This document shows, piece after piece, positions 23,826 through 35,919 of a DNA stretch of 64,000 nt. The notes beneath the pieces were generated by a model. The model did no database searches. It saw only the letters and a program-made list of their open reading frames with translations, and was not told the DNA's origin. A program made the translations under genes and the position numbers. The stretch's first letter is position 1; the number at the start of each line of letters is the position of its first letter. Source of the DNA: Ministeria vibrans ATCC 50519 (Eukaryota; Opisthokonta; Filasterea); NCBI GenBank assembly GCA_943704425.1, contig CALSCP010001890.1, forward strand, positions 30,098-94,097. Reading direction: 5' to 3'.

Positions 23826-26800
23826 TTCATCGCCTGCCTCGCCTTCCTTCACTCGCTTGCAGATCCGTCCACGCTTCGCTGGCTCGGGTAGTTTGGGCCG
23901 TGCGGTGTCCAAAGGCAAGGGTCTATCGCACGCAGTGTCCGGCCACCAGCCGGTGACAGCCGCTGAGAGTGATTGCACTACGGACGCGTGGAACGCGTGG
24001 CAATACTCTTGCGCCAGCATCTTGTCCATTGTCTTTTCACTCTTCGTATCAAAGGGCACACCCCACTGTCGCAACTGCGTCACATGACTCGTCTTCCAGT
24101 TCACCAGACAACAAATCTCGGCCGTCGAAAAGCGCTTGTGCAGACGCCACACGAGTACACGCAACCGTTCAAAAAGTCGGTTGTGGATCACAAGCGCATA
24201 CGGCTGCAACGTCGCCGGGTAGGGTGCCAGCGACGCATCGTCACCCACCATGCGCAGCAAGCGCGACGCCACCGTGACAAAGTCAGCAACCGACGAACCA
24301 TCCCACTCGGCAAGCGCCAGTGCCACCGTCTCGCCCGCAGCCGCTCCCAAGCGTACCGTCATGTCGCGTAGGCTGCCTCGCGGACACGCGCATGCCTGCG
24401 CCATGCGACTTACCGTGCTCAGCACTGTCAGTGCGTCGCCTGCGTCCATCTCAACCACCACACCATCCAAAGCACGCGCCCCACTCACTTCGGTTGAGCG
24501 CAACAAGTCCTGGCGCACCTCGTCTGTGCCACCCAGCGCCTGTGCCCACGTCAGCGGCACAATGTGACTAGCGTTCTGCACGTAGCGTGGGTAAAACCCA
24601 ATGCGCGGACAGCGACCGGGTAGGTAGCTGAAACGCAAAGCGGCTGCGTGAGCACTAAGCAGCAGGTTGCGCTGCCGATAAAAGCCCATCACACTGCGCA
24701 CTTGCTCGCAGACAATATCCCCGCGCGCCGTAATGGTCACAAGACACTGAATGGCCTTGCCAGGCGGTCCGGGTTGGTCGCTAGTGAGCGATTCGCACAG
24801 ACGCAGCGTGTATGACAAAACCACGGCGCCACGGTCGGCATCAAAGCCATGTTCCGACGCCCCCACACCGCCGCCACCATCACCACCACTGCCAGAGTCC
24901 GACTGAAGCGCTGACATGGATCGTGGTCTTGCTTTTGACTTGGCGTGTGCCTCGCTCACTCGCTGCTGCTCGCGCTGCGATAGACGCGCTGGTGCTTGTG
25001 GAGGAAAACTCTCCGGGGCATTCGACTGAGCTGGCGCGCGGAAAAGCTCGCCGCGAAACTCGTTGACGGCCAGCGCAGCAAACCAGTCAAGTTGATACAG
25101 ACGATTGCTGAGCCATAAGTCGTGTGTGTCGCGCAGGTGCGGTGGAAATGGATGGAGATACCAGGGCGCCGTCGTGTTGAGCACTGCATCCATGAACGAC
25201 GATCCAGTCGAAGCAACGGCCGCCGACGCAGATGCAGACGTCAATGATGGCGACGCTGTTGACTCGCGTCGAGACGTGCGCAGCTGGTGCAGAGTGTACT
25301 CGTCGCCAGCCCCCGTGCCAACAATGGAGTATGTGTCCGCATCAACCTCGTCGCCTTTCAACGTGTCGTGCTCATCATTGTTGTCGCCACTACTATGGCT
25401 GCCGCTGTCGCCCTTGGAACCATCCATAAAGGCATTTTCATCCAGTCCGAGCACCAACGCAAGTCTCTTCTGCTCGGCGCGATCTTCCTCCTCGTCAATC
25501 TTTCGGTCCGCCTCCTCCTCCTCTTCGTCGTTTGCCAGCTGAATGTTGATGCGCTCGCGAAAGGCGTGACGTTCGAGGCGCTCGACAATCGAGAGGTCGC
25601 GTGCGGTGCTTGCAAGCGTCGACGTGTCGTGCTCACTGATGATTCCACGACGGTCCATCTCGAGACGATTGCGATCGCAGAGCGCGTCAATGTTGTGCTG
25701 ATCGACCCGCGCAATACCGTTGCCCGACGACACAATGGCAGTAAGCGAGCCGTTGAGAAGCATCGCGGCAGAAATGCGCGAGCCAGTCTCGCGCGTCATG
25801 TTACAGTCGGCAAGGTTGAGCAGACGCAGGCGGGGGCACTTGCCGCGCGTGAGCATTTCATACAAGCCACGCGCTGTGAGGACACCGCATTCGTTTCCGG
25901 AGATGTCGAGAGCGCGAATGCTGCTGCCATGGTCGCTCACCGAGTACTGCAGCGCCACAAGCAGCGTCGTCAGACACATATCGCTAAGGCCGTTGCGCGC
26001 GAGCGACAGTGACTCAAGTGACTTGTGGCCGGCAACGCCCATGGCAAGCAAGCGGTCCACTTCAAAATCGGCAAACGACAGGGAGCAGTCGGCAAGCGAA
26101 AGACTCTGTAGTGCCATGTTGGCACGTACATTAACCATGAACATGTTGAAAACGTGCGCATTGGGAAACTCACAGCCGGACACGTCAATGTGCGTGACAA
26201 AGGGCAGACAGAGCAGCGAACGAGTGAGGTGCAACACGTCGACACCTAGGGTGAGTCGATGCAGAACTACACTGCGCTCCTTGGGATGTCGCACAAAGAC
26301 AGCATTGGTGACCGCCGGAGATACTGTCATGTCAGCGGTGCGCGCGCAACACGACGCAAACATGTCCATAAACTGCCGCAAAGCAAGACGTTCGGTGGCT
26401 CGCGGAGACGAGGGTGCACGATAGCGCGACAAAGTGCTCGTCAACGACGAGTATGTCTTGCCCACCAGACACACACTGCTTGTGCCATCTACCATGATGA
26501 GTGTGCCCCCGCTGACGGCCCAGCGGAACAGCCGTGACTCGAGATGCATGCTCACCAAAAGATGTCCGCCCGCCTGACTGCTGCGAATCGCAATCACTTT
26601 GGTGCCTTGCGAAATGTCGTCGTCTACGTCCTCCTCCTCCTCCTCCTCTTCTTCTTCTTCTCGATCTTTTTCTTCGTCATGTCCATGGTCTTGTACCATT
26701 TCCTTTGCTTCCCCTTTTCCTTCGCTCTTCCGACTCGACTCACCACCCCCACCACCACCACCACCCGAGATGGTCGATGCGTTGAGTGTCGCTGCAGCAA

Positions 26801-27874
26801 TAATCTCTTCCTCGTCCTCCTCGTGCCAGACCACGTCGCGCAGCACCTGACCATGGTCGCACCAAATCATGTCAACGAGGGTTCCGTCAGCTCGGTCGGC
26901 ACGGCGTCGTGACGAAGTGTACTCTGGCCTGGTTCCGTCAATGGCGTTGCTGTCGTTTACCTTGCGGTCCTTGTCGCCGTCCGCGTGGCTCTCATGGTTG
27001 TTTTTAGTAGTGTTGTTGTTGTCGACGCCGTTGTCGTCGTCGTCATCGTCGTCATCCGTGTCAATGTGCCAGACGGCGCGTGGGAGCGCCTCGTCGAGCG
27101 CCACCTCTTGTGTGAGTGCCACCCACGATTTGAGAGGCAACAGTTCAAGTGCATTGAAGGGCTCCATCAGACCTGTGCCGTTGCGCGCCGAGCAAAGAAA
27201 GCGACCAGCATAGCCGTCAAATTCGCGCCGCTGCCACGTTTGGATTTCGGCGCTCGAGAGCAGGTCTATTTTTGAGAGAACCAAGTAGACGGGGAGTTCG
27301 TGTTCGCTGAGGAAATGGTCGCGCAGTGCATGCGCTGCCTTGAGTGTCCACGGCCGCGACACGTCGCAGAAGACAAAGGCAGAGATGACGTCGCTGCCGG
27401 TCGCAACGCCGTCAAACGCCGTGAGATCATCGCTGCCGGCCATGTCCCAAACCTGAAGCAGAGGTGCACAAGAAAACGAATAAGTATCATAAAAAAAAAA
27501 TTCATACTACATCGCCGACCGCTGAGAGACATGTAGAGCGGTTGGGCAACTCGCTCTTGCGGCTTGATCCCCAGGATTTTACCTGAGTAGCAATGACCGT
27601 CTTGTAGCGTACGGAAACGCGCGTTGACAAGCTCACGCCGACGGTTGGTTCATAGTCAGTCGCAAACTCCATTCCGCGCACCGCCACATTGGCAAACGAA
27701 GACTTGCCGGTGGCCCGACTGCCAATCAGTAGGACCTAGAGCGTAGGGCGGAGGGTGTGAGCAGGGAGGAGAGGAGGGAGGAGGGGCGGGGGAGCAGCGA
27801 GGACGGTGCTCCAAATGATGCGTTCGTGCCTTGCCCAAAAGGTCTGCTCCCGTCGCTCCTGCACGAGTGTGCAT
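23178..27874 (-). CDS. Ras-like GTPase + leucine-rich-repeat multidomain protein
   Basis: Six exons: 27874-27830, 27735-27583, 27452-23578, 23495-23353 and 23305-23178 plus a proposed GC-AG first intron, giving 1,447 residues in five coding segments. The N-terminal G domain has G1 LLIGSRATGKSS, an effector-like YEPTVGV, G3 VWDMAGS, G4 as SKID in place of NKxD, and G5 CSARNG. An acidic Asn/Asp linker follows. About residues 450-700 are ribonuclease-inhibitor-type LRRs (SLESLSLARNGLSD, RALDISGNECG, RLLNLADCNM). The C-terminal half has a conserved-looking block WYLHPFPPHLRDTHDLWLSN and a Glu/Ala homopolymer near 23750-23825. The arrangement recalls Roco/Miro-type large GTPases, but no COR or kinase domain was seen. 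Family and role are unknown; nucleotide-dependent scaffolding is inferred. Confidence 0.78.
23750..23826. repeat. In-frame CTC/GCC trinucleotide repeat
   Basis: Plus-strand (TCC)n then (GCC)n units encode an Ala run followed by a Glu run in the C-terminal part of the GTPase-LRR protein. Confidence 0.85.
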
Positions 27875-28822
27875 CGAAAGAAAAGGAAGAGGGGAGAGAT
27901 CCAGGGGTGTGGGATTAGAAAAGCTTTGAACTTTGGATATATTATTTGATTATTTCGTTCTTACTTGATTGCGTTCTGTTGACATCCAAACGAAATCAAA
28001 CTACACATATCCATGACCCGTGTCACTTTTAGCCACTTGCTTGTTGTACAAACCCATTCCAATTCATTCCAAAATAACGTCACTATTGGGCTATTCGGCG
28101 GCATGCCAGAGCTCAAGGTTGTCTGTCTGAGGCTATCCTGGCCATGCTCTGGGATCACATTCGGATCACAGCCCAAGCGGTCTCTGCGAAGGTCTCGGGC
28201 AGCAAGCGTCTTCTCATTTCTCAACGCCCGGCAGCAGGTCAAAGACGAGGACGCGTCACTCTCGTTGATAAAGAACATAAATAGAGAATCGAGAGCTGTT
28301 AGCTGTTTTCAATGCCAAAACAAGGCAATATACAAAACAAGGAGCAGTTAGAGCAGCACAATACTATGCTATATGCAAACTTTTTTTTTTGCCAGCTGTA
28401 ATGTAAACAAACAACCGAAGTATCAACCTTCAAAGGAATAAAGTTCGAATAAAGTGTGTGAACGTATTACAATAATACAATTTCACACACAATTTATATC
28501 GTTCTTTTCTACTTCTCGACAAGAACCCTTCACGTCTGATTTGCTTTGTTTTGCTGCCTTTTCAGGCGTGAGAAGAGGTACTATTTCCTTCTCTTTCCTC
28601 TTCTGTTTGGAGTGGGACGAAAGAAGGACGAAAGAAGGACGAAACCAAATCGGAACAATTCGCCAAGACGCAAGAATAATTGATTCCTGGGAATTGTGGG
28701 TATCAGATGAGGCTGCCTCAGCGCTTGGATTTGCCGCGGAGGGCGTGTGTGGCGAGTATTTTCAACTCTCGCTTGTTTTACTTTTTTTTTTTTCGCAAAG
28801 TAGAGATAAGAAAAACGGTTTA
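27875..28822. other. Divergent intergenic region, no gene recognised
   Basis: About 950 bases between the GTPase-LRR gene (minus) and the LRR receptor kinase (plus). Overlapping frames of 105 to 112 codons exist on both strands at 27961-28351, but neither shows a recognisable protein or splice context. AAAGAAGGACG occurs in tandem near 28615-28640. The stretch probably holds both promoters and 5' UTRs. Confidence 0.5.
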
Positions 28823-31800
28823 ATGCGCACCATGCAGCTCCTGCTTCAGCTCCTCATGCTCTTCTTTGTTTGGTTCGTGAAAGCCAACGACTCGTCGTGT
28901 TCGGGCGGACCCCCCGCCTGCGTTGTGTGTACCTGCACCGTCTCTTCAATCACCTGTCAGTTTCAGCTGTTGACTCAAATTCCGTCTGGCATCCCCAACA
29001 CCGTCTCAACTATTGACTTATCTGGGAATATCATCGAAGTGATTCCTCCAAACTGCTTTATAGGTAAATACCCAGATTAATATGGCGCGTGGGGTATTTA
29101 TAAAGATGAGTGTTGTTAGGGTACGAGCAAGTCACATACATCAACTTGAGCAACAACAAGATTCGCAACATCTCTGCCAATGCCTTCTCCGGCATGCCCA
29201 ACCTTAAAAAAGCATTTCTTTCTTACAATGCTTTAACGGAACTTCCAGAGGATCTATTAAGCGTCACTACCTCTCTGACCGAGTTTGGCGCCGACACAAA
29301 TGCTCTGACAAGCATTCCTACCAATCTTCTCTTGGCGCAAAGCAACCTGAAAATTCTCGAATTGAACAACAACCTTATCGAAGCGCTTCCCAATGGCTTC
29401 TTGAAACCATTTCCAAAGCTTGTCGATCTTAAACTTGACCACAACCGCCTTCGCGTGTTTCCAGATCTCTCATACCACGACTACTATCTTCTGTCCACAT
29501 TTACCATTAACAACAACCGCATTCGATACATCGGGCCTCGTGATCTTGCTCATGTGCCAGTGTCATCCGAGGGGGTTGATCTCAGCTACAATCTCATTTC
29601 GAATATTTCCGCAGACGCATTTTATGGCACCTCAACCACAAATGCGATCACCGTGGACTTGTCGCACAACCTGCTCTCGACACTCCCACCCCAATTATTC
29701 CAAGTCAGCGCGCTAAACCACCTTCCTATCTCAAGTTTGGATCTTTCCAACAACTTCATTCGGGTGTTTAACTCCACGGAGAATGGCTTGGATGGCAGTT
29801 CGAAAACGCTAAAAACGATTAATCTGAGTAGTAATTGTCTCCGCACCATGAAATTTGGTCCACTTGCATTTTCACACCTGACAACGCTGTCGGCTTCTAA
29901 CAACAACCTCACTAGCTTTGAAGTACCTACTGCCCCTCGCTTGGCAGTTGTCGATGCTAGCTACAACTTTTTATCGGTCGTCACAGCGAGTATGTTTCAG
30001 GGCGCCTCCAAAATTTCTGAAATTTCACTCTCTTTTTGCACTATTCATCAAATCCATCCGGACGCTTTTGTCACACTGAAGTCACTGAAAATTCTTCAGC
30101 TCTCGGGAAATCAGCGGCTGGAGGAGTCGCTCTCTGACAATTTGTTCAACGGCTTGTCTTTGACACTGTTGAATTTGACTGCGTGTGGTTTAACAACCAT
30201 TCAAAATGGCACATTCAATGGTCTTTCTGCGTCCACCGTTGACCTGCAGCTCAATAACTTTACGTCCTGGAATTGGTGCGCTCCGTTTTCTTTCCATGGA
30301 CTCTCCTGTGATACGCTCTCCCTTTCAAAATGTGGAATGACATCTCTTTGCCCGTTCTTATTTGGTGGTGTGACCTGCAAATCCATTTCCCTCCGCAACA
30401 ACCGCCTGTCCACGGTGGCAAGCAACACTTTTGCAGACAGCGCTGGAATTACCAACGTCAACCTAGACAGCAACGAGCTCACATCGCTGCAATCCAACGG
30501 ATTTGCTGGTCTGCAACTCGTTCAGACCCTTGATATTCCCCTTGTGTCTTGCAATGCTCTTCCTCCAGCGGCGTTCAATGGGCTGGAGTCGTTGCAGACG
30601 CTTGACTTGAGTGACGTTGGACTAGCATACCTGGCATCGGGAGCGTTTTCTGGCCTTTTGTCTCTAACATCGCTAAACTTATCTCACAACCTACTCACGG
30701 TGCTTCCAAATGAAGCGTTTTACAATATGTCAGCATTGACAGAGTTGGATTTGAGCTCGAATATGTTCTCCGTCTTGGTCGGTTCATGGTTTTCTTTTGG
30801 CTCCACTTTGCCCATCCTTTCCTCGTTATTGTTGCACAACAACAATATCAACAACTTGTGGATGGTTGTGCAGGCCATTGCTCCCATTGCCCAGTCGCTC
30901 GAATTGCTAGATTTGTCATTTAACAGGCTCTCTGCGTCTCTGTTTAGCGTATTCAGTGGGAGCAGCTTGCCACACGTTGCAACTCTCAATATCAGCTTCA
31001 ATTTGCTTGGTACTCTACCAAGCTCAAACTCCCTGAGTTCATATTTTCCCAGTCTTCATACTCTCGACATGAGTAGCAGCAACCTGCTTGCCCTTGAGGC
31101 TAACTCGATGTCAGGCCTTACCCACCTTGAGACACTACTGCTCCAAAACAACTCCATTGGAGTTATAGACCCGTTTGCGTTTGCCGGTCTTTCTGCTGTG
31201 ACGCAACTGAATTTACGTTTGGCCCTGAACATTAATATATTAAGCGCAAACATGTTTGCTGGACTGACAAAACTTCCGCTGCTTGACCTCAGTGCAAGTG
31301 GTATCATTTCAGCGGAAGATTATGCCTTTCAGGGTTTGGTATCTTTGACCACGCTCAACTTACAGTCCAATCTTTTGGAGAGTCTGAACAGCTCACGCCT
31401 GTTTGCTGGGCTCGACGCATTGCAATCGCTTGATGTGTCCAACAATAACCTTGGTTTTATTGCCTGCGATGTGTTTTTGCCAATGTCGAATACGGTGCAG
31501 TTCCTCAACATGAATAATAATCAAATCGACACTTGGAAACCTTGCGAGTCAGCAAACACCTCCTCTCCAATGTTGTACAATTTAACAACGCTCGACCTGC
31601 GAAATAATTTGATTCCCTTTGTTAGCAAGTTCTCTACAGGGCCCCTGTACAATCTAATGGCCCTGCTTTTGGACGCCAACCTGATTGCCGGAATTGAAGC
31701 CAATCTGTTCTGCGCAACTTCTCTGCCTTCGTTGCAAACGCTCTCAATGTCGAACAACAACCTCTCCCGGGTCGACTCAAGTTGGTTTTCTTGTTCAGTA

Positions 31801-34800
31801 GCCAGCAACCTGACTATGCTAGACCTCTCGCAGAATCCTCTTCAAAGCATTGATCCAGACGCGTTCTCAAGTTTGTCTCGACTGTCGACACTCACTCTGG
31901 CGGACTGTCTCCTGACAAGTCTATCTGACGCGTTGTTCAGTCAAAACGTTCACATTACGGTTCTTGATTTGTCTGGCAACTTATTGTCGAGTCTGTCGCG
32001 GGACGCACTTGCACCGCTCGTTTGGCTGCAGGAATTGATGCTGTCGGAAAACAGCCTCTCGACAATTGAATGTGGGGCCTTTGACCACAATCAGCAGCTG
32101 GCCTATCTTGAACTGAGCGTAAATCATCTCACGAGCTTACCATGCTGCTGGTTTGGCAACAGCAGTGATGCTACGCTTTTGTCGCTGACCAGCTTGTCGA
32201 TCACGAATAATTGGATTCAGAGTATATGTCCCGGTGCTTTTACTGGATTGACTTCTCTTATCAGTTTGAAGCTTGCCAACAACGAATTGTCTAGTCTCGA
32301 ACCTGAATCGTTTCTTGGATTGTCGACTTTGGGAGAGTTGAGTCTGTCTGCCAACCGGTTAGGGGCCCTTGCGCCTGGCGTCTTTGCGCCATTGCGAAGT
32401 GTGACATCTCTTTCTCTCTCAAGCAATGCTTTCACTCACCTTGGTCCACGATGGCTCTTTGGTCTTTCCGCGCTCACGTCCCTTGATCTCTCCTCGAATC
32501 CCATCGTGAATGGAATTGATGAGGAAGCGTTTGTTGGCCTTTTTGCACTCTACCAACTGGACCTTCAACAGTGTCAGCTGCAAGTACCCCTTCCCCCGCT
32601 CGTATTTCAGCCTTTTTCCAATACTTTGCGTCGCCTAAACCTTGCGTACAACCAGCTTTCTGCCGAGGATCTTCCTCGTGGCTTGTTCTGCCCCGCCAAC
32701 GAAACGGCCAAGTCGATCTACATGCAAGTCGATCTGAGCTTTAATCAGCTGGCCAACATGCCTCGTATGATTGGAGATATCTCGCCGGGTCTTCAATCCC
32801 TCCAGCTTCAAGCGAACCAGCTTGTCATGTCGAAGATGATGAATTTGTTCGGCGGAGACGAGCAATTTCCGTCGTTTCCGGAACTTCAGAGTCTGACCCT
32901 CGATAACAATCAACTTGGTGAACTCTCTCCAGAGTCAATGCGCTGGCTATCCTTGACTGCTGCAACCCTCTACACTCTTTCGGCGCAACGAGCCGGTGTT
33001 ACTGCAATTCAGGGTGCTGCTTTTTCTGGCGTGCCACAATTGTCCTTACTTATTCTGAGTGACAACTTTGAGCTGTCATTTCTGTCTGCAAATGCGTTCC
33101 AGGGCACCGCCCTTGCGCAACTTCAACTAGTCGCGTGCAACATCTCGTCGCTCCCCGTCGGCATTTTTGATGGCTTGCCACTTGAATCGGTTCAACTTCA
33201 GAAAAACCCACTCGAGTTGCTGCAACCACGTCAGTTTGCTGGACAAAATACCCTGTGGGTTCTCAATCTTGAGGAATGTCAACTGCAGGCTCTTCCAGAA
33301 GATGTGTTTCTTGGCTGCACTGCACTGCAGCAACTTTTTTTGACAAACAATCGACTAGCATCAATGCCTCTCAATGTGTTTGCTGACTGCCTTTCGCTTC
33401 AACAGCTACGCCTGCAAAACAACCAATTGTTGGCTTTGCCAGAACTTCCGGCGACTCTGGAATCAATCACGCTTGCCACGAACCACCTGACTTCAAGTGG
33501 CATTCCTTGCGGCCTGTTTGACAACAAACCGTACTTGAACACCATTGACCTTGCGAACAATTGGCTGGATACTCTGAGCTGCACTTGTCCCTTGGCAAAA
33601 AATGCGCCTTTGATTACGGGTGTGTTTTTGTCACAGAATCACATCTCCACTGTCTACTCGTGTGCATTTGTGGGAATGCCGAATCTTCTTTCTCTCGATT
33701 TGAGTGGAAATGCACTCACCAATATTCCGGTTATACACGCTCCGTCTCTACGGTATCTTCTTCTCAACGACAACAACATCACGGCCGTTCAGGGCGACTT
33801 GCTACCCTCGTCGTTAATGAACATTCAGCTGGCCGGCAATCAATTGACGAATGCAGCTAGTTTACTCAATGCAGTGTCGCCACAGCAGTTGAGTGGCCTT
33901 CACACCGTATCGCTGTCGCAGAACCTTCTTCAAGGCTCTGTGGCCGTGCCCGAAGGTCTGAGTGCTGACCTTTCTTCAAATAACATCAGCGATGTGTCCG
34001 TTGGCTCTGGGCAGGTGCCCGGGATTGTCGAGTTCTTCAACAATGCATTTCCGCCTCCTTACTGCCCTCCGGGGACGTACGGGACGTATCCGTCGTGCAA
34101 CGGCTTTTGCAGCTTTAGTTGCCTGAGTGGCTCCTGTAGTGGGCCCGCTATTGTTGATTGTTGCCCAACGAAGAGGACAGGGCCTGGCTGCGCCTACGCC
34201 TTTGGTTGTGACGGAGTAACGTGTGCCGATGGTGGAACATGTGTTACCAGTGGCTCTGGCGGCTCAGATGACTTTCGCTGCGTCTGCGTGAGCGGAATGC
34301 TCAGTTACAAGCCCACAAGCTCGCTGGTGCTAGAAACCACCAACATGCCGCTGTGCATTGCGGAATGCAACCAAAGCTCGATGTACCAGCTTGGTGATGA
34401 GTGCTTTGACTGTGATGACTCGTGCACCAGCGGCTGCAATGGACCACTGCCCTCCAACTGCAATGATCCTGCGGCATTAAAACAGCATCGCACAATCGAG
34501 GCTGCAATTGGAGCTCTGGTGTGCGTGCTTGTCATTGCCATTGTTGTTGTAGCTTTCATTGTTCGTCGTGCACGTTCTCGGCGACAAAAGGAGGCACACG
34601 ATCACGAATCAAAATATCGAATGCTGCAGGAGTGCTTTGACATGGTATGGAGCATCAATTACATGGATGTGCAGTGGGACCGAGTGCTTGCACGCGGGGC
34701 CTTTGGCGAAGTGTGGCTTGCTGATTGGTTTGGTCGCACGGTGGCCGTGAAAAAGCTGATGATGCATGTGGCGGAGACGGATGCACAGTCAATCACAGAT

Positions 34801-35684
34801 TTTGAGCAAGAAGTCGCATTTCTGAAGCAGCTTCGCCATCGCAACGTTGTTCTATTCCATGGCACGGGCGTTACTCCAAGCGACAGTGGCGATGCGCCGT
34901 TTATTGTGCTTGAGTATGATCTAAGTATATGGACGGTATTTGCACTGACTGAGTAGTTTTCGTGCTGTAGGTACATGAGTCGCGGAAGCCTGCGTGACAT
35001 TTTAGACGACGAGCATCTTCCTCTGGATTGGGATGTGCGATGCTCGTTGACGTCGGATATTGCTCGTGGGATGGGCTATCTGCACTCGCGCGAGCCACCC
35101 ATCTTGCACCGCGACCTCAAGGCGCAGAATGTGTTCATTAACGATCGATGGATTGGCAAGATTGGCGACTTTGGCGAGTCGCGTGTGGTGTCGCGACTAC
35201 AGCAGGATTTTCTTCATCCCAGCAGCAGTAACACTCGTGTAGACATGTCTGGAGAGTCGTCGGGCTATGGCATGACTAGCAAAAAGGGCACCATTGGATG
35301 GCGGGCTCCAGAGATGGAGAGCGACCACGCCGAGTATGGTCTCAAGTCGGATGTGTACAGGTGAGACTTTTTTTTTTCCTTCAGTGTCCCTGAGTATTTG
35401 CGTGTGTATACGGTTGTTTGTGTAGCTTTGCCATTACTACATGGGAGATTATCACGCGGCAACTGCCCTTTGGAGAGTATCCCATGTGGCGCATTCCCAG
35501 CGTGGTTCTCGCTGGTACTCGTCCCGCCATCCCCTCCGCCTGCCCCACCGCCCTGCGCCATGTCATTGAGCTGTGCTGGTCGACCAATCCCGACGAGCGA
35601 CCCACCTTTGCCGAGGTTGTGCCACTCGTCGACGGTGCCGAGGTTCTTATGGATGCGGCTCCCGATATCACGTCCAACGTCTGA
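28823..35684 (+). CDS. Giant LRR receptor-like TKL protein kinase
   Basis: Exons 28823-29063, 29120-34913, 34971-35360 and 35426-35684 give 2,227 residues. A signal peptide (LLLQLLMLFFVWFVKA) is followed by a Cys-rich cap (SGGPPACVVCTCTVSSITC) and then a very long run of leucine-rich repeats to about residue 1710, mostly 24-residue units of the pattern LxxLxLxxNxLxxLxxxxFxGL. A Cys-rich, EGF-like region follows (CDGVTCADGGTCVTS), then one membrane helix (GALVCVLVIAIVVVAFIV, about 1875-1893) with a basic stop-transfer. The cytosolic kinase has a glycine loop GAFGEVWLA, VAVKKL, HRDLKAQNVFI, DFGESR in place of DFGLSR, APEM and a final CWSTNPDERPTF. All catalytic residues are present, so activity is expected. 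HRDLKAQN places it in the TKL group. ATG 28832 is an alternative start. Confidence 0.93.
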
Positions 35685-35919
35685 GATGAACCTCATTTTT
35701 CACTATTATGAGTATTATTATTATTACTCTTTTTTTGCGTTACATTTTTACCTTCATCTCACAACATCGAAAAACAAAAAGCAATAAAAAAATACTATTA
35801 GTCTTATCTTTTCTTGTGATTAAAATAGAAATAAAAAATGTTTATAGTGATTGCATTATTATTAATTTAATTCAAATAATTAATTGAAAATGTCTTCTTC
35901 TTCTTCTTCAAATAATTCA

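Noticed and set aside
27961-28351. Opposed frames of 105 and 112 codons in the intergenic region
   Set aside because: Neither resembles a protein family, and the region is expected to hold two promoters.
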